From contig CAYJFE010000061.1 in the NCBI GenBank assembly GCA_964369165.1, positions 1 to 16,836 on the forward strand: a stretch of DNA of 16,836 nucleotides, read 5' to 3'. A model generated the notes under the pieces. The model was not told the origin of the DNA. It saw nothing but the letters and a program-made list of their open reading frames with translations, and did not search any database. Shown here one piece after another: positions 1 to 9,361 of the stretch; the first letter of the stretch is position 1; each line of letters begins with the position of its first letter. Source of the stretch: CAYJAZ01 sp964369165. GTDB lineage: Bacteria; Desulfobacterota; Desulfovibrionia; Desulfovibrionales; Desulfovibrionaceae. The position numbers and the translations under genes are program-made.

Positions 1-1411
1 ACAATATAAAAGATATATACTTATCTAAATTAGGTATGGCTTTTCCAAGTAGAGGGATTGCCTTTCCCATCGAGTGAGTTACATCAAGAACACCAAGAGC
101 CGTTGCAAGCCCCCATGCCGTACCAATGAAATAGTCGCCAACATTTGAAACTGCCATAATAGGGTCTTGGGATGAAAGCTTCTCAACCGCAAGAGGCAAG
201 ATATTTCCTGCTACTAAAGAATTAATAGTAGAGCGTATCCAATTCAGAATCATGGCAAGAATACCACTTTCATCGGTAACGGCTGGTGAAGCTGTAGTAT
301 CGGAAATCCCACGTCTTGTGGCGTATGCCGTCTTAATGTAATTTGCCACACGTTCTTTTACAGCTTCATAATCGTGCAAACCATGTGTCATGGCTAACAT
401 TTCAGACGCTGTATACTCTTTAGGGCTATAACTAATCCCAGAATACATTGCCTCTCTTACTTCTTGATTAATCCACGCAATCGACCAATAAGACGAACCT
501 GCTATAAACCAACCGTATTGATTGGAAATATCAGTAAAGTCTTTGAGCTTATCTTTTAATTGTCCTTGCTTTGCATAGTTTTTCAATTCCGATAAAATCG
601 TTGCATTAATATTATTGGCGGCATTGTATAAGGCTAATGGGTCAATATCCGCCGCCGCAGTATTAGGGTTTGCTAAATCTTGCGATACAGAAGATAAAGA
701 AGAAATAGCAGTACCGACAGCGTTCACTTTACCACGGCATAGGGCGTCATCTTCATCAATACATGAAACCGAAATGCTTCCTGCATTGCCGTTAAAGATA
801 AATTTATATTCACCGCCTGAGCCAATCCAATTAGAACTATGTTCCCATTCGCCCCCCGGAATTATATCATGCTCTCGCCTTTCATTAAGATAGTATTGCA
901 AAGTAAGTGATTCTAAACTTCCGTTAGCAATAGCTGAATAATGCGTTACATTTTGGTCAGGAGCTTGAACGGTAATTTGACCGCCATGCTCTACAAAATA
1001 ATCAACACCCATTTCCCAAACATAATTTCCAAGGTTTATGGAAAAACCAATGCAAGCTAAAATTGCCACTTGAAAAAGCGATAAACCTTTGAAGATAGGT
1101 GCTAATGCACCCATTGCCCCCACAAAACGCAAGGGCATCCAAAGTGAACTGTACTTTTTACCAAATGGTGTTCCCTCATGCGCTGAACCTGCAACGGAAA
1201 TAGCCATAATCCAAATAAAAAGCCCAGAAACAATAGCCAAAGCGACAAGGTTAAACACGGAAAAAAGCTCAAGCATGAGTTCAGCACTTTGTGAGCCTCC
1301 CAAACCTTGCCCCCATGAATCCCAACCTTGCCCTAAAAGCGTATCGAGAAATTGTTTACTTGCATCACTTGGTAGCAAAACCTTTGAACTTGCAGGAATT
1401 TCTGTTGCCAT
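1..1411 (-). CDS. dotA: DotA/TraY-like inner-membrane protein of a type IVB secretion system (C-terminus outside window)
   Basis: No stop occurs before the left edge, so only the first 470 codons are present. The product is predicted to be a polytopic inner-membrane protein; DotA/TraY is required for the Dot/Icm or IncI transfer channel. Visible features are a hydrophobic segment at about residues 50-75, the family-like block EGTPFGKKYSSLWMPLR at about 79-95, two more hydrophobic stretches at about 93-106 and 109-131, then a long polar (periplasmic) region with a few cysteines, and a GKAIP-containing stretch near the left edge before another membrane part. I chose the ATG at 1411 because AAGGGG sits 7 bases upstream. 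The in-frame ATG at 1417 would lie almost on top of that Shine-Dalgarno. It starts 11 bases after the upstream gene and is the last visible gene of the operon, the usual place of traY in IncI-type clusters. Confidence 0.85.
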   Translation of the reverse strand, partial: MATEIPASSKVLLPSDASKQFLDTLLGQGWDSWGQGLGGSQSAELMLELFSVFNLVALAIVSGLFIWIMAISVAGSAHEGTPFGKKYSSLWMPLRFVGAMGALAPIFKGLSLFQVAILACIGFSINLGNYVWEMGVDYFVEHGGQITVQAPDQNVTHYSAIANGSLESLTLQYYLNERREHDIIPGGEWEHSSNWIGSGGEYKFIFNGNAGSISVSCIDEDDALCRGKVNAVGTAISSLSSVSQDLANPNTAAADIDPLALYNAANNINATILSELKNYAKQGQLKDKLKDFTDISNQYGWFIAGSSYWSIAWINQEVREAMYSGISYSPKEYTASEMLAMTHGLHDYEAVKERVANYIKTAYATRRGISDTTASPAVTDESGILAMILNWIRSTINSLVAGNILPLAVEKLSSQDPIMAVSNVGDYFIGTAWGLATALGVLDVTHSMGKAIPLLGKAIPNLDKYISFIL

Positions 1412-1422
1412 ACTCATTCCCC

Positions 1423-2526
1423 TTACTGTTGCGTACCAATCATACGTGTATACAAGTCATTTAGCTCTTTGCCCGATGTTTCTTCCATGCGGATAAGAGA
1501 ATCAAGTGAAGAGGTAAAGGCTATGCGGTCAAGCAATTCTGTATTTTTGCGGTTAAGCTCAAATTGAAAAGCTTGCATAAGAACAAGTTCACGAAGTAGC
1601 CCCGTATCAGTCATTGAAGCAATTTGCATAAACCAATTAGGATTACCCACACGCATTTGTGATAAAAGCTTATAAAGTCCTGCCTCAGAAAGTTTACCAT
1701 CAACAAGCCCAGGGATAGTTGTGCTGCCACCTGCTTCTGTCCATTGATTTTTTGCCCAAGCCGTAACATCATCGGGCAATGTTGGAGCGTGATACACAAT
1801 ATGACTATTGAGGTTTTCTGTTACTACGGCTAGTCGGTTATCGTGAATATCTCTTGCGACAGAATAGGTTTGCCCTGATAAAGTGTTTTTTTGTTCCTCC
1901 GTAACAACAGGCATAGGACGAGGATTAGATAAGGTTTTTATCGCTTCATGTGCTTGCGCTACTTGTTCTTCTGTAAGTGTTGATTCTAAAGGATAAAAAG
2001 CTTCCACAATTTCTTGCCTTTGTGGGTGTTCTCCATCTAAAATACGATAAAGATAGTCTACAGGACGCATATCTAAGGCATTAGCATACTCTGCTTGCTT
2101 TTCACGCATAGTTGCTTGCACTTCATTTCCTGCTTGAACACTTAATTGCAATCCTGCACCAAGTGAAGTCGCTCCACAAAGTCCGCTAGGTTGCGATGCT
2201 GTTCCGTAAGTATCTTGTGTTTTTACACTTTCATTGGCTACAGTTTGCCCTTTTATCATGGCAGCATTGCTTTCTTTCAAGCTGATAATAGCCCTTACAA
2301 TAGTTGCACTTTCTGTTTTTATTGTTCCAATAATATTCTGTGCCGCCATAACAATTTCTGAACGTATAGCATTTGCTTCGACAGTGGTATTTGCATTGAC
2401 AGATTGAATTGTTTCCGTCTTTGCCATTGTAATCATTGCGTTTATTGTTCCACAATCGCAACCGTAGCCAAAAGCTTGCACAGGAAAAATTAAACAGGAT
2501 AGTATCAAAAATAGATATTTTCTCAT
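1423..2526 (-). CDS. Exported TraW/IcmX-like protein of the type IVB system
   Basis: This 367-aa protein has a clear Sec signal peptide (MRKY, a hydrophobic core to about residue 17, then a small-residue cleavage region near AFG). The mature start GCDCG is cysteine-rich, but the preceding residues do not form a good lipobox, so periplasmic location is more likely than lipoprotein. Residues about 30-105 are rich in Ala, Thr, Ile and Gln and look like a long amphipathic helix or coiled coil. The rest is helical, with a block near 165-180 (MRPVDYLYRILDGEHP). The assignment rests mainly on position between dotO and dotA, where IncI plasmids carry traV-traX and Legionella carries icmX near dotA, and on the similar export signal; I do not see a diagnostic motif. 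AGGAGA lies about 6 bases before the ATG, and the start is 9 bases after the dotO stop. Confidence 0.5.
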   Translation of the reverse strand: MRKYLFLILSCLIFPVQAFGYGCDCGTINAMITMAKTETIQSVNANTTVEANAIRSEIVMAAQNIIGTIKTESATIVRAIISLKESNAAMIKGQTVANESVKTQDTYGTASQPSGLCGATSLGAGLQLSVQAGNEVQATMREKQAEYANALDMRPVDYLYRILDGEHPQRQEIVEAFYPLESTLTEEQVAQAHEAIKTLSNPRPMPVVTEEQKNTLSGQTYSVARDIHDNRLAVVTENLNSHIVYHAPTLPDDVTAWAKNQWTEAGGSTTIPGLVDGKLSEAGLYKLLSQMRVGNPNWFMQIASMTDTGLLRELVLMQAFQFELNRKNTELLDRIAFTSSLDSLIRMEETSGKELNDLYTRMIGTQQ

Positions 2527-2535
2527 AAACTTCTC

Positions 2536-5514
2536 CTAAATGTTGATAATTTCATCAACAATTTCTTTGGTCACATTGATAAGCACATCATCTGTACTGC
2601 TTTGGTCACTCACTTGTCGGCGGCGGCGTTCAACTTCTGACTTTGCTGAACCACTTGGAAAACGCAGTGCAAGACGGCGCAAAGCTTCTGACGCACCAAT
2701 TTGAGTGTAAAGATTATTGCGGATTGTGACATCTTCTGTAGTTGTGGAAAAAGCCCAAAGAGGTTCTGCACCAATGGTCAAGGTCAAAACAAGTTGCGAC
2801 ATTCCAGAGCCAGTACGAAAAAGCCCCACAAGGTTTGCACCTGCACGGCTAGGCTTACCAAGACGTGAAAGAGCGTAACGACAAGCTCCATTCAAACCAA
2901 AACGGCTACTAATATTTTCAATGCTTTTTTCTGTGCCAGAACCTAAAATCACAATGGTTGTAGCGAGTTCATCAATAATAATTTGTGGTATATCATCAAT
3001 AGATTGTGTGTATAGTCCAATACTCAAATTCCATTTACGACTTTCCCTTGCCATTGTGGTCATATCAGCTTGTAATTGCCCTGAAACAGAAGTGTTCTTA
3101 GTTACACGGTGCGCTTCATCATAGCAAAGGCGCTTTGGGTCTTCTCTAATAGCTTCAATACGTTCAGCGTGATAGCTTTGATACAATTCAGACATCAACT
3201 TCACATCAGCAGGCATTAAGAAAAATCTTGCCCCCAAAATCTGTCTTGCCATCATATACATAACTGCCGCTTGTCTATCAGCCGCCGCACCACCACGAGG
3301 AGCAACTTCGTCAAGGTCAAGGCTAACAATTTGGGCATCTCCCAAGTCAAACTGTGTGGGTTCTTTAAGGATGACATACGCTTCTATAGCGTCAAGAAGT
3401 GAACGCCAAACGTGCATAATAGTGTATTCTTCATAAGTATTTTGAATACCTTTATTTTGTCTTATTTGTGCCGCCACATCTGCAAGTAAAGGCATAGCAT
3501 ATCGTTGGGCTTGCATAGCTTCATGGATATAGCCAAGCATAAAAAGCTTATCTACAATTTCCCACCAAGTTGTTGCGCTATCTAGTTGTATTTCTGCTTG
3601 CATAATAAGCTCGTGAAGTTCAGGAAGCATATTTTTTTGATATAGTCTTGGGTGGTGCTTGTCTGATAAATCTTCATAAGCAAGGTCAATCGCTCTTTGA
3701 ATTATCCCCGGCACACTATCGGCAGGAGCATTAGCGTCAAGCGGCGTTGCAAGTAAGCTTAAAAGATTTACCAAAAAAGCCTTGTGAGAAGGTAAAGGTT
3801 TTCTGCTTCCAAGCGGAGTATCAAAAGGATTGATTGCAAATTCAGGTGTCATACGTAAACGATGATAAACAGCAAGGTGTTTTTTATCTTCAGGTAAATT
3901 TTCCTTAAGTAATGTAATCAAACCCGAACTTGAAGGACCGACATCAACAATAGAAAGCCAAGGTAATCTTGCAAGTCCTGCTTGCGTAATAAAGGCAAAG
4001 TTCATAGCATTAAGAAAAACAGATTTACCGCCGCCCATTGGAGCAACACCAATATCAATCCAAGCCGCTTGTTCTGAACTGTTAGGAGCAAAAGGAATAA
4101 TTTTACCGTCTTGAGTGCGAAGTAAAAGACTTCCATCACGCCAAGGTGAAGCAGAACGCATGGGTAACATTCCCAAAGCTTCTTGAAGTGGAGCTGCGGT
4201 TACAGGGGCTGGCGAAGATGGCATAAGCGCAGGAATTGTCGCTGATAAACCAAGTAAAGGGTCGCCAATAGCTTCTGAAACGTCCGTTGTTCCCCAACCT
4301 TGCACAGTTTTGGAAAGTTCCGCCATACGCCGTCTTAAAAGTAAAATAGCTTCATGCTCGGCTATTTCATTTATACGTACCCAAGTGCAAAGACAAATAC
4401 GAAACTTAACGCAACAAACACCCTCTAAATCTAGCTGTTTCAAATCATCAACGGCTTTATTGAAACGCTTGTTATCAGAATTGCTAAAAGCTAAAAGTGA
4501 GGACAAAAGAGGTTTAATTCCTAAATTAAGCCCCCCGTCTTCAATCAGAAAAGATATGCGGTAGGGCAAGCGTTCTTCTCTTCTTGCTAGAATACGGAAA
4601 AAGTCTTGAAAGGGCTTTGGTGTTTGAGGCATAAGCGTCATAATAAGTGGGCTATATATTCTATCGCCTACTTTTATGGCACTTCTTGAAATCATTTCCC
4701 CCTCACGAACCCATAATTGACTTTTGAAGTCAGGGTATAAGCTATTATGAACTATTTCCTTTTTGCTTGTATCAGCATCGGGCAAACGAAGCGGTAGAGG
4801 GTCGCTTGGTATAAGAGCTTGCCAATGCGGACTTGTAAATTCAGGGTCAATACAAAGACGAATATCTCTCAAAGCTTCATGGGCTGTGAGAGGATAAATC
4901 ATCAAATCAACTTGAATAAAAGCGTCAAGTACACCTGTTAAAAAACCATTATGAGCATCATGCAAAGCCATAATTGCACGAGAAACTTGCTGACAACCAA
5001 CGATGGTCGGTGTTTTACTCATTGAAATGTTTCTTTCTTTCAACGCCGATTTTTTCAAACTTTCAGGTAAAACAGAAGGGCGTGTCCATAACACAAGCCA
5101 ACACATTTCAAGTGAGCAATATTTTTTAAGTGCATTGCCCCAATTTTCTAAAAGAGGGTTAAGGCTTAATCCTAAGTTCTGTGCTGTAAGTGCTGATGGC
5201 TGTAAAAGTTCATCAATTCGCCTTGCACTACTTTCAGGGTCATACTCAAAAACTACTTGTATAAGATGACCTGATTTAGAAAGTGTTGATTGTAATTTTT
5301 CCGTCAAACCTGATACAATATTTTCATACTCTTCCACCCCCACATGCTTGAGTGAACCTTCAAGGCGTAAGATACTGATAAGGCTACCATCGTCAGCAAC
5401 TAAAACATCATTATCAACTGTTTCTAAACGACAATAAGAACTTACAGGCGCAGCAAAAACTTCTGATAAAGAACGTATTCCACGTTCAAGATTATTTACT
5501 ATATTATCAAACAT
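2536..5514 (-). CDS. dotO: DotO/IcmB (TraU-like) VirB4-class ATPase of the type IVB system
   Basis: A 992-aa cytoplasmic or membrane-associated ATPase that powers assembly or substrate passage in Dot/Icm and IncI systems. The N-terminal half (to about 470) is the less conserved VirB4-like domain. The P-loop reads GVAPMGGGKS at about residues 489-498, and a Walker B-like block LCYDEAHR lies near residue 795. The tract ESRKWNLSIGLYTQS beyond it matches the sensor region of VirB4/TraU ATPases. Length is close to Legionella IcmB (about 1,000 aa). The open frame begins one codon earlier with TTG, but I prefer the ATG at 5514: it shares one base with the dotI stop (TGATG) and has AAGGA a suitable distance upstream, suggesting translational coupling. 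Confidence 0.93.
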   Translation of the reverse strand: MFDNIVNNLERGIRSLSEVFAAPVSSYCRLETVDNDVLVADDGSLISILRLEGSLKHVGVEEYENIVSGLTEKLQSTLSKSGHLIQVVFEYDPESSARRIDELLQPSALTAQNLGLSLNPLLENWGNALKKYCSLEMCWLVLWTRPSVLPESLKKSALKERNISMSKTPTIVGCQQVSRAIMALHDAHNGFLTGVLDAFIQVDLMIYPLTAHEALRDIRLCIDPEFTSPHWQALIPSDPLPLRLPDADTSKKEIVHNSLYPDFKSQLWVREGEMISRSAIKVGDRIYSPLIMTLMPQTPKPFQDFFRILARREERLPYRISFLIEDGGLNLGIKPLLSSLLAFSNSDNKRFNKAVDDLKQLDLEGVCCVKFRICLCTWVRINEIAEHEAILLLRRRMAELSKTVQGWGTTDVSEAIGDPLLGLSATIPALMPSSPAPVTAAPLQEALGMLPMRSASPWRDGSLLLRTQDGKIIPFAPNSSEQAAWIDIGVAPMGGGKSVFLNAMNFAFITQAGLARLPWLSIVDVGPSSSGLITLLKENLPEDKKHLAVYHRLRMTPEFAINPFDTPLGSRKPLPSHKAFLVNLLSLLATPLDANAPADSVPGIIQRAIDLAYEDLSDKHHPRLYQKNMLPELHELIMQAEIQLDSATTWWEIVDKLFMLGYIHEAMQAQRYAMPLLADVAAQIRQNKGIQNTYEEYTIMHVWRSLLDAIEAYVILKEPTQFDLGDAQIVSLDLDEVAPRGGAAADRQAAVMYMMARQILGARFFLMPADVKLMSELYQSYHAERIEAIREDPKRLCYDEAHRVTKNTSVSGQLQADMTTMARESRKWNLSIGLYTQSIDDIPQIIIDELATTIVILGSGTEKSIENISSRFGLNGACRYALSRLGKPSRAGANLVGLFRTGSGMSQLVLTLTIGAEPLWAFSTTTEDVTIRNNLYTQIGASEALRRLALRFPSGSAKSEVERRRRQVSDQSSTDDVLINVTKEIVDEIINI

Positions 5515-6287
5515 CAACTATTCCTTTTTAATACAATTTGTTGAATAACCACACCACGAGGATTGGTAGCGGTAGAAGCACGGCTTACCAAAACTGTAGC
5601 CATAAGATGTTGTGTACTTTCAACACCTTGACTTGATTCATAGGATACAAGCATGGGAAATTCGATACGCCATGTGGATTTTCCACCAATAAGCCCAGAT
5701 GTAATGATGATGGGTGCTTTGGTTATTGAAGCGGATACTGAAAGGCGTTTATCTCGTATCATATCCAATGTTCCCGATGTGTTGAGAGAATCCAAAAAGG
5801 ATTTGAATGCCGCACTATCAAAGTTTGGACGCAAATCATTAAGCTTTTCACGCCATTCCAAGAAATTCAATGACATTGCGCCTGTAATGGTATCAGCAGT
5901 CCAGTTGAGTAAACCTTGTTCCGTGAGTACAGGCTTATCAAGAGGTATCAGCGGAGCTAAACGCAAATCAGGAGTGGCGGCAAAGTATTGTGGTGTAGGG
6001 CGGTTTAAAACAAGAAAAACAATAATTACCAAGCCAATGCACAAAGCTAAAAGCAAGCCAATATTGAGCTTCATGGAACGCCTAAACTGATTTCTATACC
6101 AATTCAAACCGCCTATAACGTGCTCAGATGACGGAGCGTCTTGTATATTGCTTGTTTCTATAGGTATGTTATTTGAAACTTCACCTGTAATAGCTTGGGG
6201 CATGTCTTGCTGATTATTTTCAATCTGCTTCGACACACCCATATTGCTATCTTTTGGCGAAGTCTTTTTATTTTTAAAAAACTTCAC
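5514..6287 (-). CDS. dotI: DotI/IcmL (TraM-like) inner-membrane protein of the type IVB system
   Basis: A 257-aa bitopic inner-membrane protein. The N-terminal 70 residues are polar and cytosolic. One transmembrane helix spans about residues 74-94 (NIGLLLALCIGLVIIVFLVL), and the rest is the periplasmic DotI fold. Family-typical stretches are LLNWTADTITGAMSLNFLEWR at about 125-145, the FKSFLDSLNTSGTLDMIRDK region, and STWRIEFPMLVSYES near 205-220, which correspond closely to Legionella DotI as I remember it. The start codon is GTG, with AGAGGT about 5 bases upstream; no better ATG is in frame nearby. It overlaps dotO by one base. Unusually it lies between icmD and dotO rather than upstream of dotH as in Legionella and R64. 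Confidence 0.9.
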   Translation of the reverse strand: MKFFKNKKTSPKDSNMGVSKQIENNQQDMPQAITGEVSNNIPIETSNIQDAPSSEHVIGGLNWYRNQFRRSMKLNIGLLLALCIGLVIIVFLVLNRPTPQYFAATPDLRLAPLIPLDKPVLTEQGLLNWTADTITGAMSLNFLEWREKLNDLRPNFDSAAFKSFLDSLNTSGTLDMIRDKRLSVSASITKAPIIITSGLIGGKSTWRIEFPMLVSYESSQGVESTQHLMATVLVSRASTATNPRGVVIQQIVLKRNS

Positions 6288-6298
6288 TTATACCTCTC

Positions 6299-6712
6299 TT
6301 ACAGACCTAAATCATCAAGACCTGTTGTTTGGTCGCTACCAAAGAGAGTGGCTGAACCTGAACCGAGAAACTCGCCTAAACCAAGGGCTAAAGCACCGAT
6401 AATAACTTTTGTAATGCCACCTGCATAGGTTGATTGCCCTTGTTGTTTTCCTGCTTTATACATATCAACACAACCCCAAACGCCCATTCCTGCACCTGCG
6501 GCATAACCACCCATCGTGATACCTTTTGCAACGCCTTTAGAGTTTTCCGCCACATTCTGCCCTATCTCACCAAAACCAATAGCGGCTTGTGCAAGTTCAG
6601 GCGTAAAACAATAAATTGCGGCTACTGCCATACAAAAAGCAGTAAAGCGAACTGACGAAATAGACGAAATGTCTGATAAGATTGTTTGAGTTTTTTCTTT
6701 GTAAAAATTCAT
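6299..6712 (-). CDS. icmD: IcmD/DotP (TraR-like) small membrane protein of the type IVB system
   Basis: A 137-aa protein with three hydrophobic stretches: a signal-like segment at about residues 22-44 ending in AQAA, a glycine/alanine-rich helix at about 60-83 (MGGYAAGAGMGVWGCVDMYK), and a helix at about 98-117. The pattern of one exported leader, two Gly-rich helices and a short Gly/Asp-rich tail matches IcmD/DotP, including the GxxxxNV motif after cleavage and the F-G-S tail. Its role in the complex is poorly known; it is an inner-membrane component needed for transfer. AGGAGA lies 8-9 bases upstream of the ATG. It sits between an icmC-like gene and dotI, consistent with the icmC-icmD order of Legionella. 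Confidence 0.7.
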   Translation of the reverse strand: MNFYKEKTQTILSDISSISSVRFTAFCMAVAAIYCFTPELAQAAIGFGEIGQNVAENSKGVAKGITMGGYAAGAGMGVWGCVDMYKAGKQQGQSTYAGGITKVIIGALALGLGEFLGSGSATLFGSDQTTGLDDLGL

Positions 6713-6727
6713 AATATTTTTCTCCTA

Positions 6728-7234
6728 TTATCCTAAAATGTTTGAAATATAAGTTTGAACATCACCGCCGATAGTCACGCCGATACCACGCAGAAAAGTC
6801 ACTAAATTAACGGCTAAAATTCCGCCGAATAAGTGAACCATGCCTCGACTAAAATTCATCGCTTGGTTTGGCGTATCTCGCAAAAGGCATAAGCCACGCA
6901 TAATGCCAATAACTCCAATAGTTGCTATGGCATACACAGCAAACTGAATATAGATAGAAGCAGGTGAAGACGGAGGGCTATAACTTAGGCTTTGTTCAGA
7001 ACTTTGATTGAATACCGTCATTGCAAGTGAATCCATAAGAGGCGGCAAATTCAAAAGAAGAACTGCACACCAGAATGTCCACACTGCAATAGAGCGGTTA
7101 AAACGATGTTTTTGATTGATTGCTTGTGCAAGTGAAAGAAAGGCAAAGCCCACACCCATCACATAAGCCAAGCGTATAAGAACTTCCCACCATTGCTGTA
7201 AATGCGGAATCACGTTAGCAACATAGTTTTCCAT
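6728..7234 (-). CDS. icmC: IcmC/DotE (TraQ-like) multi-spanning membrane protein of the type IVB system
   Basis: A 168-aa integral membrane protein with four hydrophobic segments at about residues 18-38, 47-66, 92-112 and 132-152. The segment IRLAYVMGVGFAFLSLAQ and the later GGILAVNLVTFLRGIG resemble the IcmC/DotE and IcmD/DotP membrane family. Its place directly after dotG and before icmD fits icmC in Legionella, with icmG/dotF absent, and traQ in R64. No catalytic residues are expected. AGAGGT is 4-5 bases before the ATG, and the dotG stop lies within the ribosome-binding region, so the two are probably translationally coupled. The specific family name is less certain than membership of the complex. 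Confidence 0.6.
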   Translation of the reverse strand: MENYVANVIPHLQQWWEVLIRLAYVMGVGFAFLSLAQAINQKHRFNRSIAVWTFWCAVLLLNLPPLMDSLAMTVFNQSSEQSLSYSPPSSPASIYIQFAVYAIATIGVIGIMRGLCLLRDTPNQAMNFSRGMVHLFGGILAVNLVTFLRGIGVTIGGDVQTYISNILG

Positions 7235-7236
7235 AT

Positions 7237-8349
7237 TTACCTCTGTGTTTCGCTAACATTCAGCACAAGTACACCTATAGCTTCCCCACTTTCTAGGTAA
7301 ACTGTAGGAGGGCGGTCAAAATTCTTTTCTAAGATTTCACCTGCCCTTTCGCCAACTTTTCCTGCGGCAATCCATAATTGGTCGGCTGTGCTGTAAGTGT
7401 TCCAAAGCATTTGGTCACTTGCTTGTAAAGCATTACTATACACTGTACTTTCTGCACCGCTATACCTCTTGGCAGTTGACAATCCCTCAAGAAAAGAAGC
7501 GGCAACAAGCCCACCCCAACGACTAAAGAAGTGTGTATCAACAGAACTTGCGACAGAAGCTTCTGTCGTTTTAGGGTCAATGGCATAGGCTTCAAGTTGA
7601 ATACTTTTTCCATCAGGCAACATTGCTCTTGAAAAAGTCAGCACAAGACGTTGTTCAAAACGCTGAAAACTTCCAAGCAAGCGAGTATTCTTATATTTTC
7701 CCGAAACAACTGTAGCCATAACGGCAGACGGAACATCAGAATTTACGCCAGTATCAACAATAGCGTAAAGAATATCGCCAGTTTGAATATCTAATTTTGC
7801 TGTACCTTCAATAGGTGTTTGCAAAATTGAAATTGCATTTTCAGTAGGTGGTGGTATATCATCAAAGTTATAGATATACGCAATTTGCCCTGTACTTACT
7901 GAATAAGAAGCAAGCCGACTATCAAGCGTTGCCAAATCCTCCATCATAGTTTTCAGCATGGCACTATTGTTTCTTGGTGCTTGTTGCACTGGTGCAGTAC
8001 GGACTTGAGCTACAGGAGGTGGCGGCGGTGGTGTGTCATCTTTACGCTGAACAACTGACTGCCTTTGCCCAACAGGCGTAGGCACAAAGCTTTCACCGGC
8101 TTGCAAAGCTATATCTGCTTGTTGCGTATCGTGTTCTTCTAACTTTTTATTGTATTCAGCAGAACCACTTCCACCAACTCCGCCTTGAATAGCGTCTTCC
8201 CTTGATTGCACAATTTGCGAACTAGAAGCAGATTGTTCAGGTGTGAAAAGCATAAAAGAAGCAACAAGAATAGCGGTAACAAGGGCTATACCAGAAAGGC
8301 AAAACACGATAAAACGCCGCTTTTTTTCTGTACTGCTGATACTACTCAT
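7237..8349 (-). CDS. dotG: DotG/IcmE (TraO-like, VirB10-related) channel protein
   Basis: A 370-aa protein that would bridge the inner membrane to the outer-membrane ring. One transmembrane helix lies at about residues 13-36, followed by a periplasmic linker with the family-typical GGSGSAEYNKKLEEHD and SFVPTPVG blocks, a run of six prolines near 107-112, and a C-terminal VirB10/TrbI-like domain from about 170 (LDIQTGDILYAIVDTGVNSD; later RALVLTF-like and LPDGKSIQLEAYAIDP strands). It lacks the long repeat region that makes Legionella DotG about 1,050 aa, and its size is nearer TraO of R64. The frame is open from an ATG at 8364, but the ATG at 8349 has a GAGGAT ribosome site while the former has none. 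The chosen start overlaps the dotH stop by 8 bases. Confidence 0.9.
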   Translation of the reverse strand: MSSISSTEKKRRFIVFCLSGIALVTAILVASFMLFTPEQSASSSQIVQSREDAIQGGVGGSGSAEYNKKLEEHDTQQADIALQAGESFVPTPVGQRQSVVQRKDDTPPPPPPVAQVRTAPVQQAPRNNSAMLKTMMEDLATLDSRLASYSVSTGQIAYIYNFDDIPPPTENAISILQTPIEGTAKLDIQTGDILYAIVDTGVNSDVPSAVMATVVSGKYKNTRLLGSFQRFEQRLVLTFSRAMLPDGKSIQLEAYAIDPKTTEASVASSVDTHFFSRWGGLVAASFLEGLSTAKRYSGAESTVYSNALQASDQMLWNTYSTADQLWIAAGKVGERAGEILEKNFDRPPTVYLESGEAIGVLVLNVSETQR

Positions 8350-9361
8350 TATTCGTATCCTCATAAGAATTAATATGAGAAGTATCTTGAAGAGCTATAC
8401 TTTGCATTATGCCATCAACAGATAGCATAATGCGTGAAGTTACAGGCGTTTCATAGCATTTCACATCTCCTGCACCATTAACCACAGCCGACCAAGCCGG
8501 CCACACAAGTGTGCTACTTGTTCGGATATAATTTTTATCATTATATTGCCAAATAAGAAGCTTTTCTTGTGGTGATTTTGGACGGATACGCACAGCTTCT
8601 TTTGGCGGAACTCTATCCAAAAACGCCAACATATCAGAAGTTACAGTTTCTTTAATTCCTGCAACAACTGGAACGTGTGCATTCGGTCCTTGGTGGGCAA
8701 GTTGAAACAACACCAAAGCGTCTGCCTTTCTTTCAGGTGAGCGTACAGAATCAGATTCTAAACGTATCACTAAGGGCACATCTTTCTCAGCAAAAGTAAC
8801 TACTATTGTTGACGCTCCATAATCTTGCATAGGCATAACATTGAGCAAATTACCTTCTGGCAGTTCAGGACGCAGAATTTGAAAGAAATTAGAACCGCCA
8901 TTTGTTACAGACGTAATAGCCCAAGGTTGCCCCGTGACATCGTGAAAAACCAATGATGTAGCTATATTGGCAGTAGTAAAAACTTTTACAGGTGATAAGC
9001 CCGGTTCAAGAGATACACGCACAGTGCGAGAATTTAGACTTGGCGATACTGGCAATAAAGCTCTTTCCCTTTTATCTGAATATTCCCGATATTCTTGGAT
9101 TTGTTCATCAGTAAGCGGCATCATCAGATTCAAACTTTCTTCAAAAAGAGCTTGAGCTTCTAGTTCTTCTTTTGATACGCTGTTTTGCATTTTTGAGTTA
9201 TCTTGCCCAAGAACGGTTGTACTATCAGAAGCTTGCATTGTCACATGACTTGGGGCTTGCTCGTTTGAATTTTCTGACGTACTTGCCGCTAAAGCAATTT
9301 CACTTCCTGACATAAAAACAAACGCCGCCATCAGACATTGTATGCAGAATGATTTTCCCAT
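8342..9361 (-). CDS. dotH: DotH/IcmK (TraN-like) outer-membrane core protein
   Basis: A 339-aa exported protein with a signal peptide of about 26 residues (hydrophobic core MAAFVFMSG, cleavage after ALA). DotH forms the outer-membrane ring of the type IVB core with DotC, DotD and DotG. The low-complexity segment to about residue 70 is followed by LNLMMPLTDEQIQEYREYSD, typical of DotH/TraN, and then a beta-rich domain with VRVSLEPG, WAITSVTNGGSNFF and a C-terminal SSTLVWPAWSAVVNG-like block. Length matches Legionella DotH (about 360). AAGGAGAAGGT immediately precedes the ATG. Its first 31 bases overlap a possible 41-codon leader ORF. It is the first clear structural gene of the operon. Confidence 0.88.
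   Translation of the reverse strand: MGKSFCIQCLMAAFVFMSGSEIALAASTSENSNEQAPSHVTMQASDSTTVLGQDNSKMQNSVSKEELEAQALFEESLNLMMPLTDEQIQEYREYSDKRERALLPVSPSLNSRTVRVSLEPGLSPVKVFTTANIATSLVFHDVTGQPWAITSVTNGGSNFFQILRPELPEGNLLNVMPMQDYGASTIVVTFAEKDVPLVIRLESDSVRSPERKADALVLFQLAHQGPNAHVPVVAGIKETVTSDMLAFLDRVPPKEAVRIRPKSPQEKLLIWQYNDKNYIRTSSTLVWPAWSAVVNGAGDVKCYETPVTSRIMLSVDGIMQSIALQDTSHINSYEDTNNE

Noticed and set aside
1089..1496. 135-codon plus-strand open frame
   Set aside because: It lies entirely opposite the dotA and traW/icmX-like genes, has no ribosome site, and reads as low-complexity shadow sequence.
5653..6090. 145-codon plus-strand open frame
   Set aside because: Antisense to dotI, whose family motifs are clear; no ribosome-binding site and no recognisable domain.
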